From: Sphaerisporangium melleum
GTDB taxonomy: Bacteria; Actinomycetota; Actinomycetes; Streptosporangiales; Streptosporangiaceae
Direction of reading: 5' to 3'
Length of the DNA: 64,000 nucleotides
NCBI RefSeq assembly: GCF_014646695.1
Contig: NZ_BMNT01000007.1
Coordinates: forward strand, 157,771 to 221,770
Shown: one piece after another, positions 7,999 through 15,841 of the stretch
Numbering within the stretch: the first letter of the stretch is position 1
Layout of the letters: each line of letters starts with the position of its first letter
The notes under the pieces: model-generated
What the model was told of the DNA's origin: nothing
What the model saw: only the letters and a program-made list of their open reading frames with translations
Databases searched by the model: none
Made by a program: the position numbers and the translations under genes

Positions 7999-9146
7999 AC
8001 ACTGACGATGCTTTGACGGCGGCACGGAAGGTGGCCGGGCTGCTGCACGGCGACGCCGCCGAACGCGATCGAGCCGGCCGGCGGCCGGTGCGGGAGGTGC
8101 GGGCCCTGCGCGAGTCGGGCCTGCTCGGCCTGGCCCCGGACGACCACGTGACGACGCACGCGGTCGTCCGGATCGTCGCCGCGGCGGACGCCTCGATCGG
8201 CCACCTGCTCGGCTACCACTACCTGCACCTGTGGCGGATCGGCCTCTTCGACCGGCCGGAGCAGGCCCGGCGGATCTGGCGGGACACCGCGGAACGGAAC
8301 TGGTTCTGGGCCGCCGCCACCAATCCGCAGGACACGATCCGCGCGACCCCCTCGCCGGACGGGCTGGTCGTCAACGGGAGCCGGGCCTTCGCCACCGGAG
8401 CCGCGGTCGCCGACCGGCTGGTGGTCAACGCCACCCGGGACGACGGTGGTGACCGGCTGACCATCGTGATGGACGCCCGCCTCCCCGGCATCGGGCACCC
8501 CGACGACTGGGACAACATGGGACAACGGCTGTCGGCCAGCGGAAGCGTCACCTTCGACGGCGTACGGGTGCCGCACGAGCAGGTGGTCGGCGCCCTGCCG
8601 GCCGGCCGGGACGACCCGAGGATGGTCCGCCTGTCGCTGTCGGCCCTGGCCTACCAGTCCGTCCTCACCCAGGTGCTGGTCGCCATCGCCGAGGGCGCGC
8701 TCGCCGAGGCGGCCCGCTACACGCGCGAACACGCCCGCCCCTGGCCGCTCGGCGGGGCCGAGTCGGCCGGGCGGGACCCGTACATTCTGGCGGGCTACGG
8801 TGAGCTGGTCGCGTCGGTGCGCGCGGCCGGACTGCTCGCCGACCAGGCGGCGAGCGCGTTGCGGGCGGCGTCGGATCTCGGCCCGGCGCTGACGGCCGAG
8901 GTGCGCGGCGAGACGGGCGTGACGATCTCGTCGGCGAAGGTGGTCGCCACGCGGGTGGTCCTGGAGACGACGACCCGGATCTTCGACTTCATCGGCGCGC
9001 GGGGTACGGCGGGCCGGTTCGGCTTCGACCGGTTCTGGCGTGACGCTCGTACGCTGACCCTGCACGACCCGGTGGTCTACAAGGCGCGGGAGGTCGGCGC
9101 GCACTTCCTCACGGGCGAGTTGCCCCCGCCGACCGCCTACAGCTGA
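7995..9146 (+). CDS. Acyl-CoA-dehydrogenase-fold flavin oxidase (SfnB/DszC-like)
   Basis: 383 residues from ATG overlapping the MFS stop (ATGA). The fold is recognisable: N-terminal helical domain with AADASIGHLLGYHY, central beta domain with NGSRAFATGA and the surface motif SASGSVTFDGVRVP, then a helical domain ending FWRDARTLTLHDPVVYKAREVG. Members of this branch are flavin-dependent monooxygenases of small molecules, including N-oxygenases, not fatty acid dehydrogenases. In this locus N-hydroxylation or C-oxidation creating a metal ligand is plausible. It is convergent with a methyltransferase, with a 12-nt gap. Confidence 0.85.
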   Translation: MNTDDALTAARKVAGLLHGDAAERDRAGRRPVREVRALRESGLLGLAPDDHVTTHAVVRIVAAADASIGHLLGYHYLHLWRIGLFDRPEQARRIWRDTAERNWFWAAATNPQDTIRATPSPDGLVVNGSRAFATGAAVADRLVVNATRDDGGDRLTIVMDARLPGIGHPDDWDNMGQRLSASGSVTFDGVRVPHEQVVGALPAGRDDPRMVRLSLSALAYQSVLTQVLVAIAEGALAEAARYTREHARPWPLGGAESAGRDPYILAGYGELVASVRAAGLLADQAASALRAASDLGPALTAEVRGETGVTISSAKVVATRVVLETTTRIFDFIGARGTAGRFGFDRFWRDARTLTLHDPVVYKAREVGAHFLTGELPPPTAYS

Positions 9147-9158
9147 GGCCGGCCGAGG

Positions 9159-9905
9159 TCAGCGCACCGCGACCAGGACCACGTCGTCACCCGCCTGCCA
9201 CACCGTGCCGACTTCGCGAAAGCCGCCGGCCCGCAGGAGCTCGGCGTGCCGGCGCACCGACAGTTCGGTGAGGCCGCCGCGCGCGCCGCGGCGTTGGCGT
9301 TCGGCGACGGCGGCGGCCAGCGCGGGCTCGGCCGTCACGGCCCGCCACCAGGTGGCCCAGTCCTCGCCCCCCGCCCCCGCCCGGGCGGCCCGCTCCTTCA
9401 GCACCGCGGCGGCCAGCCGGGCCACGGCCGGCTGCTCGTCGTAGAGGTTGTCGGCGTTCACCAGCACACCGCCGGGACGCAGCAGCGTGGCGGCCTCCTC
9501 GTACAGCCCGCCGAGCCGGTCCTCGGGGATCCAGTGCAGCGCGGTGGAGGACACGATGGCGTCGACCGGGCCGGTGAGCCCCAGTTCCTTCGACCAGCCG
9601 GGCGCGGCGAGATCGGCGTCGGCGAAGCGCGCGATGTCGCGGTAGGCGTCGCGCGCCAGGGCCAGCAGGACCGGGTCCTGGTCGACGCCCACGACGGCGG
9701 CGCCGGGAAACCGGCCGGCCAGCCGGACGGACATCGAGCCCGGTCCGCAGCCGAGGTCCAGGATCAGCGGCGGCGGACCACCGGCGGTGACGCCGGCGAC
9801 CACGTCCCCGACCACGGTGAAGCGTTCCTCCCGGTCGGGGAGGTAGTTCTCCTGCTGGCGGTCCCAGCGCCGCACCCAAGCCCGAGCCTCGTGCGCGTCC
9901 ATCAT
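9159..9905 (-). CDS. Class I SAM-dependent methyltransferase
   Basis: 248 residues. A longer frame exists, but ATG at 9905 (MMDAHEA) has GAGGAGG 5 nt before it. Motif I is ILDLGCGPGSMSVRLA (about residues 48-63), acidic residue VVGVDQDP, motif IV STALHWI, then LLRPGGVLVNAD. It fits the UbiE/Methyltransf_25 group of small-molecule methyltransferases. Its own ECF-type promoter (TGGAAC-N17-CGACT, 9970 to 9943) faces the divergent methyltransferase gene, so both are likely co-regulated with the locus. Substrate unknown. Confidence 0.85.
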   Translation of the reverse strand: MMDAHEARAWVRRWDRQQENYLPDREERFTVVGDVVAGVTAGGPPPLILDLGCGPGSMSVRLAGRFPGAAVVGVDQDPVLLALARDAYRDIARFADADLAAPGWSKELGLTGPVDAIVSSTALHWIPEDRLGGLYEEAATLLRPGGVLVNADNLYDEQPAVARLAAAVLKERAARAGAGGEDWATWWRAVTAEPALAAAVAERQRRGARGGLTELSVRRHAELLRAGGFREVGTVWQAGDDVVLVAVR

Positions 9906-9942
9906 GCGTGCCTCCTCGGCGTCCCGCGCGGTCATCCCAGCT

Positions 9943-9970
9943 AGTCGTCGCGGGCGGTCGCCGGGTTCCA
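9943..9970 (-). promoter_or_regulatory. ECF-type promoter of the minus-strand methyltransferase
   Basis: On the minus strand: TGGAAC (9970-9965), 17-nt spacer, CGACT (9947-9943). The start codon is 38 nt downstream. Only one base of the -35 differs from the other three copies. Confidence 0.72.
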
Positions 9971-9976
9971 CCGGCC

Positions 9977-10004
9977 GGGAACCGGGGGCGTCGTTCACCC
10001 GACT
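9977..10004 (+). promoter_or_regulatory. ECF-type promoter of the plus-strand methyltransferase
   Basis: GGGAAC at 9977-9982, 17-nt spacer, CGACT at 10000-10004 (CGACTCCT). The gene starts at 10066. It is back to back with the minus-strand copy, giving a divergent pair. Confidence 0.8.
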
Positions 10005-10065
10005 CCTCCAACAGGACGGTGTCGCGCACCCCGTGGCGGGCGCCCCTTCGAGGAGGTCGGCGGAC

Positions 10066-10806
10066 ATGGACTGGTACGAGGACGAGGACCTGTGGACCGG
10101 CTTCGCGGAGGTCATGTTCTCCCCGGAACGCGCGGCGCAGGCCGAGCGGGCCGTCACCGACTCCCCGGTGCTCCGCTTCCCGGACGGGTCCCGGGTGCTC
10201 GACCAGTGCTGCGGGATGGGCGTGTTCACCGTGCCGCTGGCCCGCGCGGGCCACGCCGTCACGGGGATCGACCTCAGCCCGATCATGTTGTCCCGCGCCG
10301 AGCGGGCGTGCGCCGAGGCCGGGGTGCAGGCCGAGCTGGTGCGGAGCGACATGCGGGACTACGTGCGGCCGGGGGCCTTCGACGCGGTGATCAACCTGTA
10401 CACCTCGTTCGGGTATTTCGCGGAGCCGGAGGAGAACCTGCGCGTGCTGCGCAACGCACACGACTCGCTCGCGCCCGGCGGCGTGCTCGTCGTCGACCTC
10501 ATGGGCAAGGAGACCTACGCGCGCTGGGCCGGGCGGCCGAAGGTCGTGAACGTCCCGGGCGGCCAGGTGTTCATGTCCGACACCATCCTGGACGACTGGA
10601 CCCGTTATCGCACCGAGTGGACGCTGGTGCGCGACGGGACGGCCCGGAGCGCGGCGCTGACCTGCTTCGTCTACAGCGCGGCCGAACTGCGCGCGCTGTT
10701 CCAGGACGCGGGATTCGCCCGCGTGGAGTGCTTCGGCGGGTTCGACGGCCGGCCCTACGACGACAGGGCCGACCGCCTGATCGTACGCGGCACCCGTTCG
10801 CGGTGA
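10066..10806 (+). CDS. Class I SAM-dependent methyltransferase
   Basis: 246 residues from ATG with GAGGAGG 9 nt upstream. Motif I is RVLDQCCGMGVFTVPLA (about residues 42-58), then VTGIDLSP, AVINLYTSFGYF and LAPGGVLVVDLMGKE. The SFGYF segment and the wide active site resemble small-molecule and amino-sugar N-methyltransferases. It lies between its own ECF-type promoter and that of the ABC importer operon. With the divergent methyltransferase it supplies one of two methylation steps likely in the pathway. Confidence 0.85.
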   Translation: MDWYEDEDLWTGFAEVMFSPERAAQAERAVTDSPVLRFPDGSRVLDQCCGMGVFTVPLARAGHAVTGIDLSPIMLSRAERACAEAGVQAELVRSDMRDYVRPGAFDAVINLYTSFGYFAEPEENLRVLRNAHDSLAPGGVLVVDLMGKETYARWAGRPKVVNVPGGQVFMSDTILDDWTRYRTEWTLVRDGTARSAALTCFVYSAAELRALFQDAGFARVECFGGFDGRPYDDRADRLIVRGTRSR

Positions 10807-10812
10807 TTCGCC

Positions 10813-10840
10813 GGGAACTTTCCGGGCGTCGCGCCCGACT
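10813..10840 (+). promoter_or_regulatory. ECF-type promoter of the importer/kinase/PLP operon
   Basis: GGGAAC at 10813-10818, 17-nt spacer, CGACT at 10836-10840. The start of the permease gene is 34 nt downstream. Fourth member of the shared motif set. Confidence 0.8.
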
Positions 10841-10873
10841 GGTGAGGCGACGGCGGCCGAAGGGAACACGGCG

Positions 10874-11998
10874 ATGACACCGGACGTGAACTCCGTTCCG
10901 GGGTCTGCCATGCCTCCCGTCGTCGCGGACGCGGAACCGGATGACCGGGGTTCCCGGCGCGGCGGACGCGGCCGCCTGGTGTCCGCCCTGGTGCTGTCGG
11001 CCGCCGCGCTGCTCGTGACGGTCATGGCCGGGGTCGCGCTCGGCCCGACGGTGATCCCGCTGGACCAGGTGGCGCGGTACGTCGGCGCCGCCGTCACCGG
11101 CGGGACGATCAACGCCGACGAGGTGCCCGCCTACAGCATCATCTGGCAGGTCCGCGTGCCCCGCGTGCTGCTCGCCGTACTGGTGGGCGCCGGGCTCAGC
11201 GTCGTCGGCGTGGCCGTCCAGGCGATGGTGCGCAACGCGCTGGCCGACCCGTTCGTGCTCGGCATCTCCTCCGGCGCGTCGGTGGGCGCCTCCGCGGTCG
11301 TCGTGTTCGGCCTGTTCGCCGGGCTCGGCATCTACGCGGTCTCGGCCGCCGCCCTGCTGGGCGCGCTCGGCGCCTCGGTGCTGGTCTACCTCGCCGCGCG
11401 CGGCCGGGCCGGCCTGACCCCGCTCCGGCTGGTGCTCACCGGAATCGCCCTGGCCTACGGCTTCCAGGCGGTGACCAGCCTCGTCGTGTTCCTGTCCCCC
11501 AACTACCAGGCGGCGGCCACGGTGCTGTTCTGGCTGCTCGGCAGCCTCGGCGCGGCCACGTGGGGTTCGCTGCCGCCCGCAGCGGCCGGGGTGCTGTGCT
11601 GTGTCGTCGTGCTGCTCCGCCACGCCAGGGCCCTGGACGTGCTGTCGATGGGGGACGAGACCGCGGCGAGCCTGGGCGTCGACGCGATGGCCACCCGCCG
11701 GTGGATGTTCGTCCTCACCTCGGTGGTCACCGGCCTGCTGGTGGCGGTCAGCGGCGCGGTGGGCTTCGTCGGCCTGGTGATGCCGCACCTGGTGCGGATG
11801 CTCGTCGGCTCCGGCCACCGCCGGGTGCTGGCGGTCGCGCCGCTGGCCGGCGGGTGCTTCATGGTGTGGGCCGACATCGCCTCGCGGACGTTCTTCTCCC
11901 CGCAGGAGCTTCCGCTCGGGGTGGTCACGGCGCTGGTGGGGGTGCCGGTGTTCATCGCCCTCCTGCGCCGCCACGGCTACCTGTTCGGGGGACGGTAG
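10874..11998 (+). CDS. FecCD-family ABC permease (siderophore/metal-chelate import)
   Basis: 374 residues with 9-10 helices. Typical FecCD motifs: IIWQVRVPRVLLAVLVGAGL after helix 1, NALADPFVLGISSGASVGA, and the cytoplasmic coupling helix in AASLGVDAMATRRW. Homodimers of this type form the BtuC-like channel for Fe(III)-siderophores, heme or cobalamin. A soluble N-terminal tail of about 35 residues precedes helix 1. It is followed without a gap by its ATPase (TAGATG). Confidence 0.93.
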   Translation: MTPDVNSVPGSAMPPVVADAEPDDRGSRRGGRGRLVSALVLSAAALLVTVMAGVALGPTVIPLDQVARYVGAAVTGGTINADEVPAYSIIWQVRVPRVLLAVLVGAGLSVVGVAVQAMVRNALADPFVLGISSGASVGASAVVVFGLFAGLGIYAVSAAALLGALGASVLVYLAARGRAGLTPLRLVLTGIALAYGFQAVTSLVVFLSPNYQAAATVLFWLLGSLGAATWGSLPPAAAGVLCCVVVLLRHARALDVLSMGDETAASLGVDAMATRRWMFVLTSVVTGLLVAVSGAVGFVGLVMPHLVRMLVGSGHRRVLAVAPLAGGCFMVWADIASRTFFSPQELPLGVVTALVGVPVFIALLRRHGYLFGGR

Positions 11999-12841
11999 AT
12001 GGAGCTGCGCCTGGACGGGGTGTCGGTCGAGGTCGCCGGCCGGGCACTGGTCCGCGAACTCCGCCTCGACGTCGGCGCCGGCGAGGTGGTCGGCCTGATC
12101 GGCCCGAACGGGAGCGGGAAGTCCACCACGCTCCGCTGCGTCTACCGCGCGCTGCGCCCGACGGCCGGAGCCGTGCTGCTGAACGGCGCCGACCTGGCCG
12201 CGATGACGCTCCGCGACAGCGCCCGGGTCATCGCCGCGCTCACCCAGGAGAGCCACGGCGAGCTGGACTTCACCGTCGAGGAGGTGGTGGCGCTCGGCCG
12301 TACCCCGCACCTGCCGCACAGCCGGGCCCTCAGCCGGGAGGAGCGCGAACTGTGCCGGCGGGCGATGGCCCGCGTGGATGTCGGCCACCTGGCCGGACGC
12401 GGCGTGCTGACCCTGTCCGGCGGTGAGCGGCAGCGGGTGCTGATCGCCCGTGCTCTCGTGCAGCAGCCCCGCGTGCTGGTCCTGGACGAGCCGACCAACC
12501 ACCTCGACGTACGCCACCAGGTGGAACTCGTGACGCTGCTGCGCTCCTGCGGGCTGACCGTGCTCGTCGCGCTGCACGACCTCAACCTCGCCGCCGCGAC
12601 CTGCGACCGGCTCGGTCTCCTGTCCGGCGGACGGCTCGTGACCACCGGGCGCCCCGCCGACGTGCTGACCCCTGAACTGGTCCGGCGGGTGTTCGGCGTG
12701 GACGCCACGGTCGTGCGCCACCCGCGGACCGGCGCGACGCAACTGCTCTACGACCTCACCACCCCGGCCGGTACGGCCGCCGACGGCCACGACGACGCCG
12801 GGCCCACCGGCGACGCCATCGCGAAAGGTATCCGCCCATGA
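11999..12841 (+). CDS. FecE-type ABC ATPase
   Basis: 280 residues; ATG abuts the permease stop. Walker A GPNGSGKST (about residues 36-44), Q-loop in LTQESHGELDF, signature LSGGERQR, Walker B VLVLDEPTNHLD and switch histidine in VALHDLNLA are all intact. It energises uptake through the FecCD permease. Its stop overlaps the binding-protein start (ATGA, 12838-12841), so the three parts are translated as a unit. Confidence 0.94.
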   Translation: MELRLDGVSVEVAGRALVRELRLDVGAGEVVGLIGPNGSGKSTTLRCVYRALRPTAGAVLLNGADLAAMTLRDSARVIAALTQESHGELDFTVEEVVALGRTPHLPHSRALSREERELCRRAMARVDVGHLAGRGVLTLSGGERQRVLIARALVQQPRVLVLDEPTNHLDVRHQVELVTLLRSCGLTVLVALHDLNLAAATCDRLGLLSGGRLVTTGRPADVLTPELVRRVFGVDATVVRHPRTGATQLLYDLTTPAGTAADGHDDAGPTGDAIAKGIRP

Positions 12842-13848
12842 GGGGTTCCCGACTCCGCCGGACGCCGGCCCCGTTCCTGGCCGCGTTCCTGGCCGCGGGA
12901 GTGCTCGCCGCCGGGTGCGGTGCGAACGTGCGGCCCCGCGCCGACGCCGCCCCCGCACCGGTCACCATCACCAACTGCGGCGAGCAGGTCACCTACCCGC
13001 GCCCGCGGCGGCCGGTGGCCTACGACGTCAGCGCGATCGAGAAGATGTTCGCTCTTGGGCTGGCGGGGCGGATGCAGGGCTACGTGATGAACACCCTCTT
13101 CGACAACGCGATCGCGAAGTCGCCGTGGCGGGACGACTACCGGCGGGTCCCGCGGCTCGGCAACGGGCGGATCAGCAAGGAGATCGTGGTGAACGCCAAG
13201 GCCGACTGGGTGATGTCCTACTGGGGCGGCGGCTTCAGCGAGGACCGGGGCATCACCCCGAAGCTGCTCCAGCAGGTCGGCGTGCACAGCTACGTGCAGA
13301 GCGAGAGCTGTTTCGGCTACGGGGACATGAAGCCGGTGCCTCCCATGGAGTCGGTGTACACCGACCTCGGCAACCTCGGGAAGATCTTCGGCGTCGAGGA
13401 GAAGGCGCGATCCGTCGTCGCCGGGCTGCGCGGGCGCATCGACGCGCTGAAGCGGTCCCGGCCCGCGGGGGCCGCGCCGCCGCGGGTGTTCGTGTACGAC
13501 TCGGGCACCGACCAGCCCTACACCGCCGGGAAGTACGCCTCGCCCACCGCCATCATCGAGGCGGCCGGCGGGCGCAACGTCATGGACACCCTGGCCAAGG
13601 GATGGACGACGGTCGGCTGGGAGCCGGTCGTGGCCGCCAGACCTGGGGTGATCATCATCGTGGACTACGGCGACCAGCCGCTCGCGGCCAAGCGCGCGTT
13701 CCTGGAGTCCGCTCCGGCGCTGCGTTCGGTGCCGGCCGTCCGGGACCGCCACTACTTCGTGCTGGACTACGGCGCGGCGGTCAGCGGCCCGCGCAACGTC
13801 GCGGCCGCGGAGGAGTTCGCCGCCTACCTGCGTTCGATCGGCCGGTGA
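12838..13848 (+). CDS. FecB/BtuF-type metal-chelate-binding lipoprotein
   Basis: 336 residues with a lipoprotein signal (VLAAGCGAN, cysteine near residue 25). The mature part has the class III binding-protein plan: two lobes joined by a long helix. VTITNCGEQVTYPRP is the usual first strand, followed by ARPGVIIIVDYG. It captures the ligand outside the membrane and delivers it to the FecCD/FecE pair. Ligand type (ferric siderophore, another metal chelate or corrinoid) cannot be told from sequence. No cobalamin riboswitch precedes the operon. It is followed 3 nt later by the GHMP kinase. Confidence 0.93.
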   Translation: MRGSRLRRTPAPFLAAFLAAGVLAAGCGANVRPRADAAPAPVTITNCGEQVTYPRPRRPVAYDVSAIEKMFALGLAGRMQGYVMNTLFDNAIAKSPWRDDYRRVPRLGNGRISKEIVVNAKADWVMSYWGGGFSEDRGITPKLLQQVGVHSYVQSESCFGYGDMKPVPPMESVYTDLGNLGKIFGVEEKARSVVAGLRGRIDALKRSRPAGAAPPRVFVYDSGTDQPYTAGKYASPTAIIEAAGGRNVMDTLAKGWTTVGWEPVVAARPGVIIIVDYGDQPLAAKRAFLESAPALRSVPAVRDRHYFVLDYGAAVSGPRNVAAAEEFAAYLRSIGR

Positions 13849-13851
13849 GCC

Positions 13852-14769
13852 ATGCCGGTGTCGCCCCGAAGGTCATCGGTCACCACCCGGGCCACCAGGG
13901 TGAACGTCCGCACCGCCGGAGGAGTGTGCAACGGCACGCTCGGCGAGCTGTTCCAGGGGCCGGTCACCTATCACGGGAGGGAGAGCATCGGACTGATCTC
14001 CTTCCCGGTCGACCGCTACGCCTGGGCGTACTTCGCGGAAGGCGACGGTGATCCCGACCCGGTCCCGGCGATGCCCAAGGCGGCACGGGCCGCCCGGCTG
14101 TTCCTGCGCCGGTACGGCCTCCGGCTGCCTCCCGGGCGCTGGAGCCGGCACAGCGAGCTCGACGTCGGCGCCGGGATGGCCAGCTCCACGGCCGACATCG
14201 TCGCCACGCTCCGGACGCTGTTCCAGTTCTTCGGACTGCCCTACGACCAGGAGGTGGTGACCGGCGTCCTGGCCCGCATCGAGCGGGCCGACAGCGTCTT
14301 CCTCGACGACTTCGCGCTGTACCTCAGCGATCGGCACCAGGTCGTGGAGGGCCTCGGCACCTCGGTGGGCTTCCACACCTGCTCGGTGGTGGAGGCCGGC
14401 GTCGTGGACACCTGTGCGGTCACCCCGGCGCTGCTGCGGCACTACCGGGCCCACCGCCACTCCTACGAGGCGTGCCTCGCGGAGATGCTGCGGGGCTTCC
14501 GGACCGGGGACGCCGCCGCGGTCGCCCGGGCCGCCACCGTCAGCGCCGGCCTGTCCCAGCAGGTCCTGCCCAAGGAGACCTACGAGGCCGTCGCCGCCAA
14601 CCGCGCCCACTTCGGCGCGGACGGCGTCTTCGTCGCCCACACCGGGGGTGTCATCGGCTACCTGTTCACCCGGCGCCTCGCCCGGTCGCGGATGGACGAC
14701 CTGTCGGCGTTCTTCCGGGAGCTGGGCCACCAGTGCTCGTTCGCCTGGGGCGGCTATGGCGGTGCGTGA
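13852..14769 (+). CDS. GHMP kinase, PduX/SbnI-like L-threonine or L-serine kinase
   Basis: 305 residues. NGTLGELFQG (about residues 28-37) is the PduX-type first motif (family form GxxGELxQG). The phosphate-binding motif reads LDVGAGMASSTADI (about 103-116), as in PduX. The C-terminal glycine motif may be AHTGGVIGYLF. PduX makes O-phospho-L-threonine for cobalamin, and SbnI makes O-phospho-L-serine for staphyloferrin B. The partner gene here is a fold-type II PLP enzyme overlapping its 3' end, so a phospho-amino acid feeding a beta-replacement enzyme is the likely scheme. Its place right behind a metal-chelate importer supports a metallophore role. Confidence 0.82.
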   Translation: MPVSPRRSSVTTRATRVNVRTAGGVCNGTLGELFQGPVTYHGRESIGLISFPVDRYAWAYFAEGDGDPDPVPAMPKAARAARLFLRRYGLRLPPGRWSRHSELDVGAGMASSTADIVATLRTLFQFFGLPYDQEVVTGVLARIERADSVFLDDFALYLSDRHQVVEGLGTSVGFHTCSVVEAGVVDTCAVTPALLRHYRAHRHSYEACLAEMLRGFRTGDAAAVARAATVSAGLSQQVLPKETYEAVAANRAHFGADGVFVAHTGGVIGYLFTRRLARSRMDDLSAFFRELGHQCSFAWGGYGGA

Positions 14770-15787
14770 CCACATCGCCGAGGCACTCAAGACGCCGCAC
14801 CTGGTGCGGCTCGGGCCGAACCTGGTGCTGGCCAGGTTCGAGACGCTGAAGATCTACTCGGCGCTCGCCGCCGTACGCCACCTGCTCGAACAGGGGAAGA
14901 TCACCCCCGGGCAGACCCTCGTCGACAGCTCCAGCGGCATCTACGCCACCTCCCTGGCCCTGGCCTGCCACCGCTACGGGATGCGCTGCCACATCATCGC
15001 CTCCACCACCGTGGACGCCGCGGTCCGCGCCCAACTGGAGATCCTCGGCGCGACGGTGGAGCAGATGCCCCCGTCATCGTCGCTGCGGCTGGATCAGGAG
15101 GCCCGCGTACGGCGGGTGCGCCGGCTCATGGCGGAACGGCCGGACGTGCACTGGATGCGGCAGTACCACGACGACGTCCACTACCTGGGCTACGCGGAGT
15201 TCGCCGACCTGGTCGCCGGCGAGCTCGGCGTGGACGGGCTCACCATCGTCGGCGGAGTCGGTTCGGGCGCCTCGACCGGTGGTCTCGCCGAGTCGTTGCG
15301 TCGCCGCGTTCCGCAGGTGGAACTCGTGGGGCTGCAGCCGTTCGGCAGCGTCACCTTCGGCAGTGAGCACTTCGACGACCCCGAGGCGATCATCGCCGGC
15401 ATCGGCAGCTCGATCCCGTTCGACAACGTCCGCCACGAACTGTACGACGCCGTCCACTGGCTCGACTTCCGGCACGCCATGGCCGGAACGGTCGCGCTCA
15501 TGCGCGACCACGCCGTGTTCGCCGGTCTGTCCACCGGCGCCGCCTATCTCGTCGCGGGATGGCTCGCCGCGCGCGCACGCGACCGGACCCACCTGCTGAT
15601 CGGCGCCGACACCGGGCATCGCTACGTCGACCGGGTCTTCGCCCGCCACCGGGAGGCGCTGGAGGTGTCGAAGCTGACGCCCAAGGAGATCCACTCTCTG
15701 GCGGACCTGGAAATGCCCTGGTCGGCCATGCGGTGGGATCGCCGCCCCTGTCCTTCCCGGCCCGAGCGGGAGCGGCCGGTCGCGTGA
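14756..15787 (+). CDS. Fold-type II PLP enzyme (cysteine synthase/SbnA-like)
   Basis: 343 residues; ATG at 14756 overlaps the kinase gene by 14 nt, so they are translationally coupled. FETLKIYSA (about residues 27-35) aligns with the family's N-x-G-S-x-K-D, making its lysine the probable PLP-binding residue, though the surrounding motif is unusual. LVDSSSGIYATSLALA matches the substrate loop (usually TSGNxG). GGVGSGASTGGLAESL is the PLP-phosphate glycine loop. A C-terminal extension runs past residue 310. By analogy with SbnA it could use the kinase product (O-phospho-serine/threonine) in a beta-replacement, for example to a 2,3-diamino acid. This is inference. Confidence 0.82.
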   Translation: MAVRDHIAEALKTPHLVRLGPNLVLARFETLKIYSALAAVRHLLEQGKITPGQTLVDSSSGIYATSLALACHRYGMRCHIIASTTVDAAVRAQLEILGATVEQMPPSSSLRLDQEARVRRVRRLMAERPDVHWMRQYHDDVHYLGYAEFADLVAGELGVDGLTIVGGVGSGASTGGLAESLRRRVPQVELVGLQPFGSVTFGSEHFDDPEAIIAGIGSSIPFDNVRHELYDAVHWLDFRHAMAGTVALMRDHAVFAGLSTGAAYLVAGWLAARARDRTHLLIGADTGHRYVDRVFARHREALEVSKLTPKEIHSLADLEMPWSAMRWDRRPCPSRPERERPVA

Positions 15788-15841
15788 ACGGCGCCGAAAC
15801 CCCGCCCGCCGCCCTTCTCATCGGCATTCGCGGCTGAAACC

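Noticed and set aside
7995..9146. Fatty-acid acyl-CoA dehydrogenase
   Set aside because: Context is a ligase/exporter operon and the sequence fits the SfnB/DszC monooxygenase side of the fold.
10874..13848. Cobalamin import assignment for the ABC transporter
   Set aside because: No cobalamin riboswitch or cobalamin biosynthesis genes; the PduX-like kinase alone is not enough. The promoter class ties it to the adjacent biosynthetic genes.
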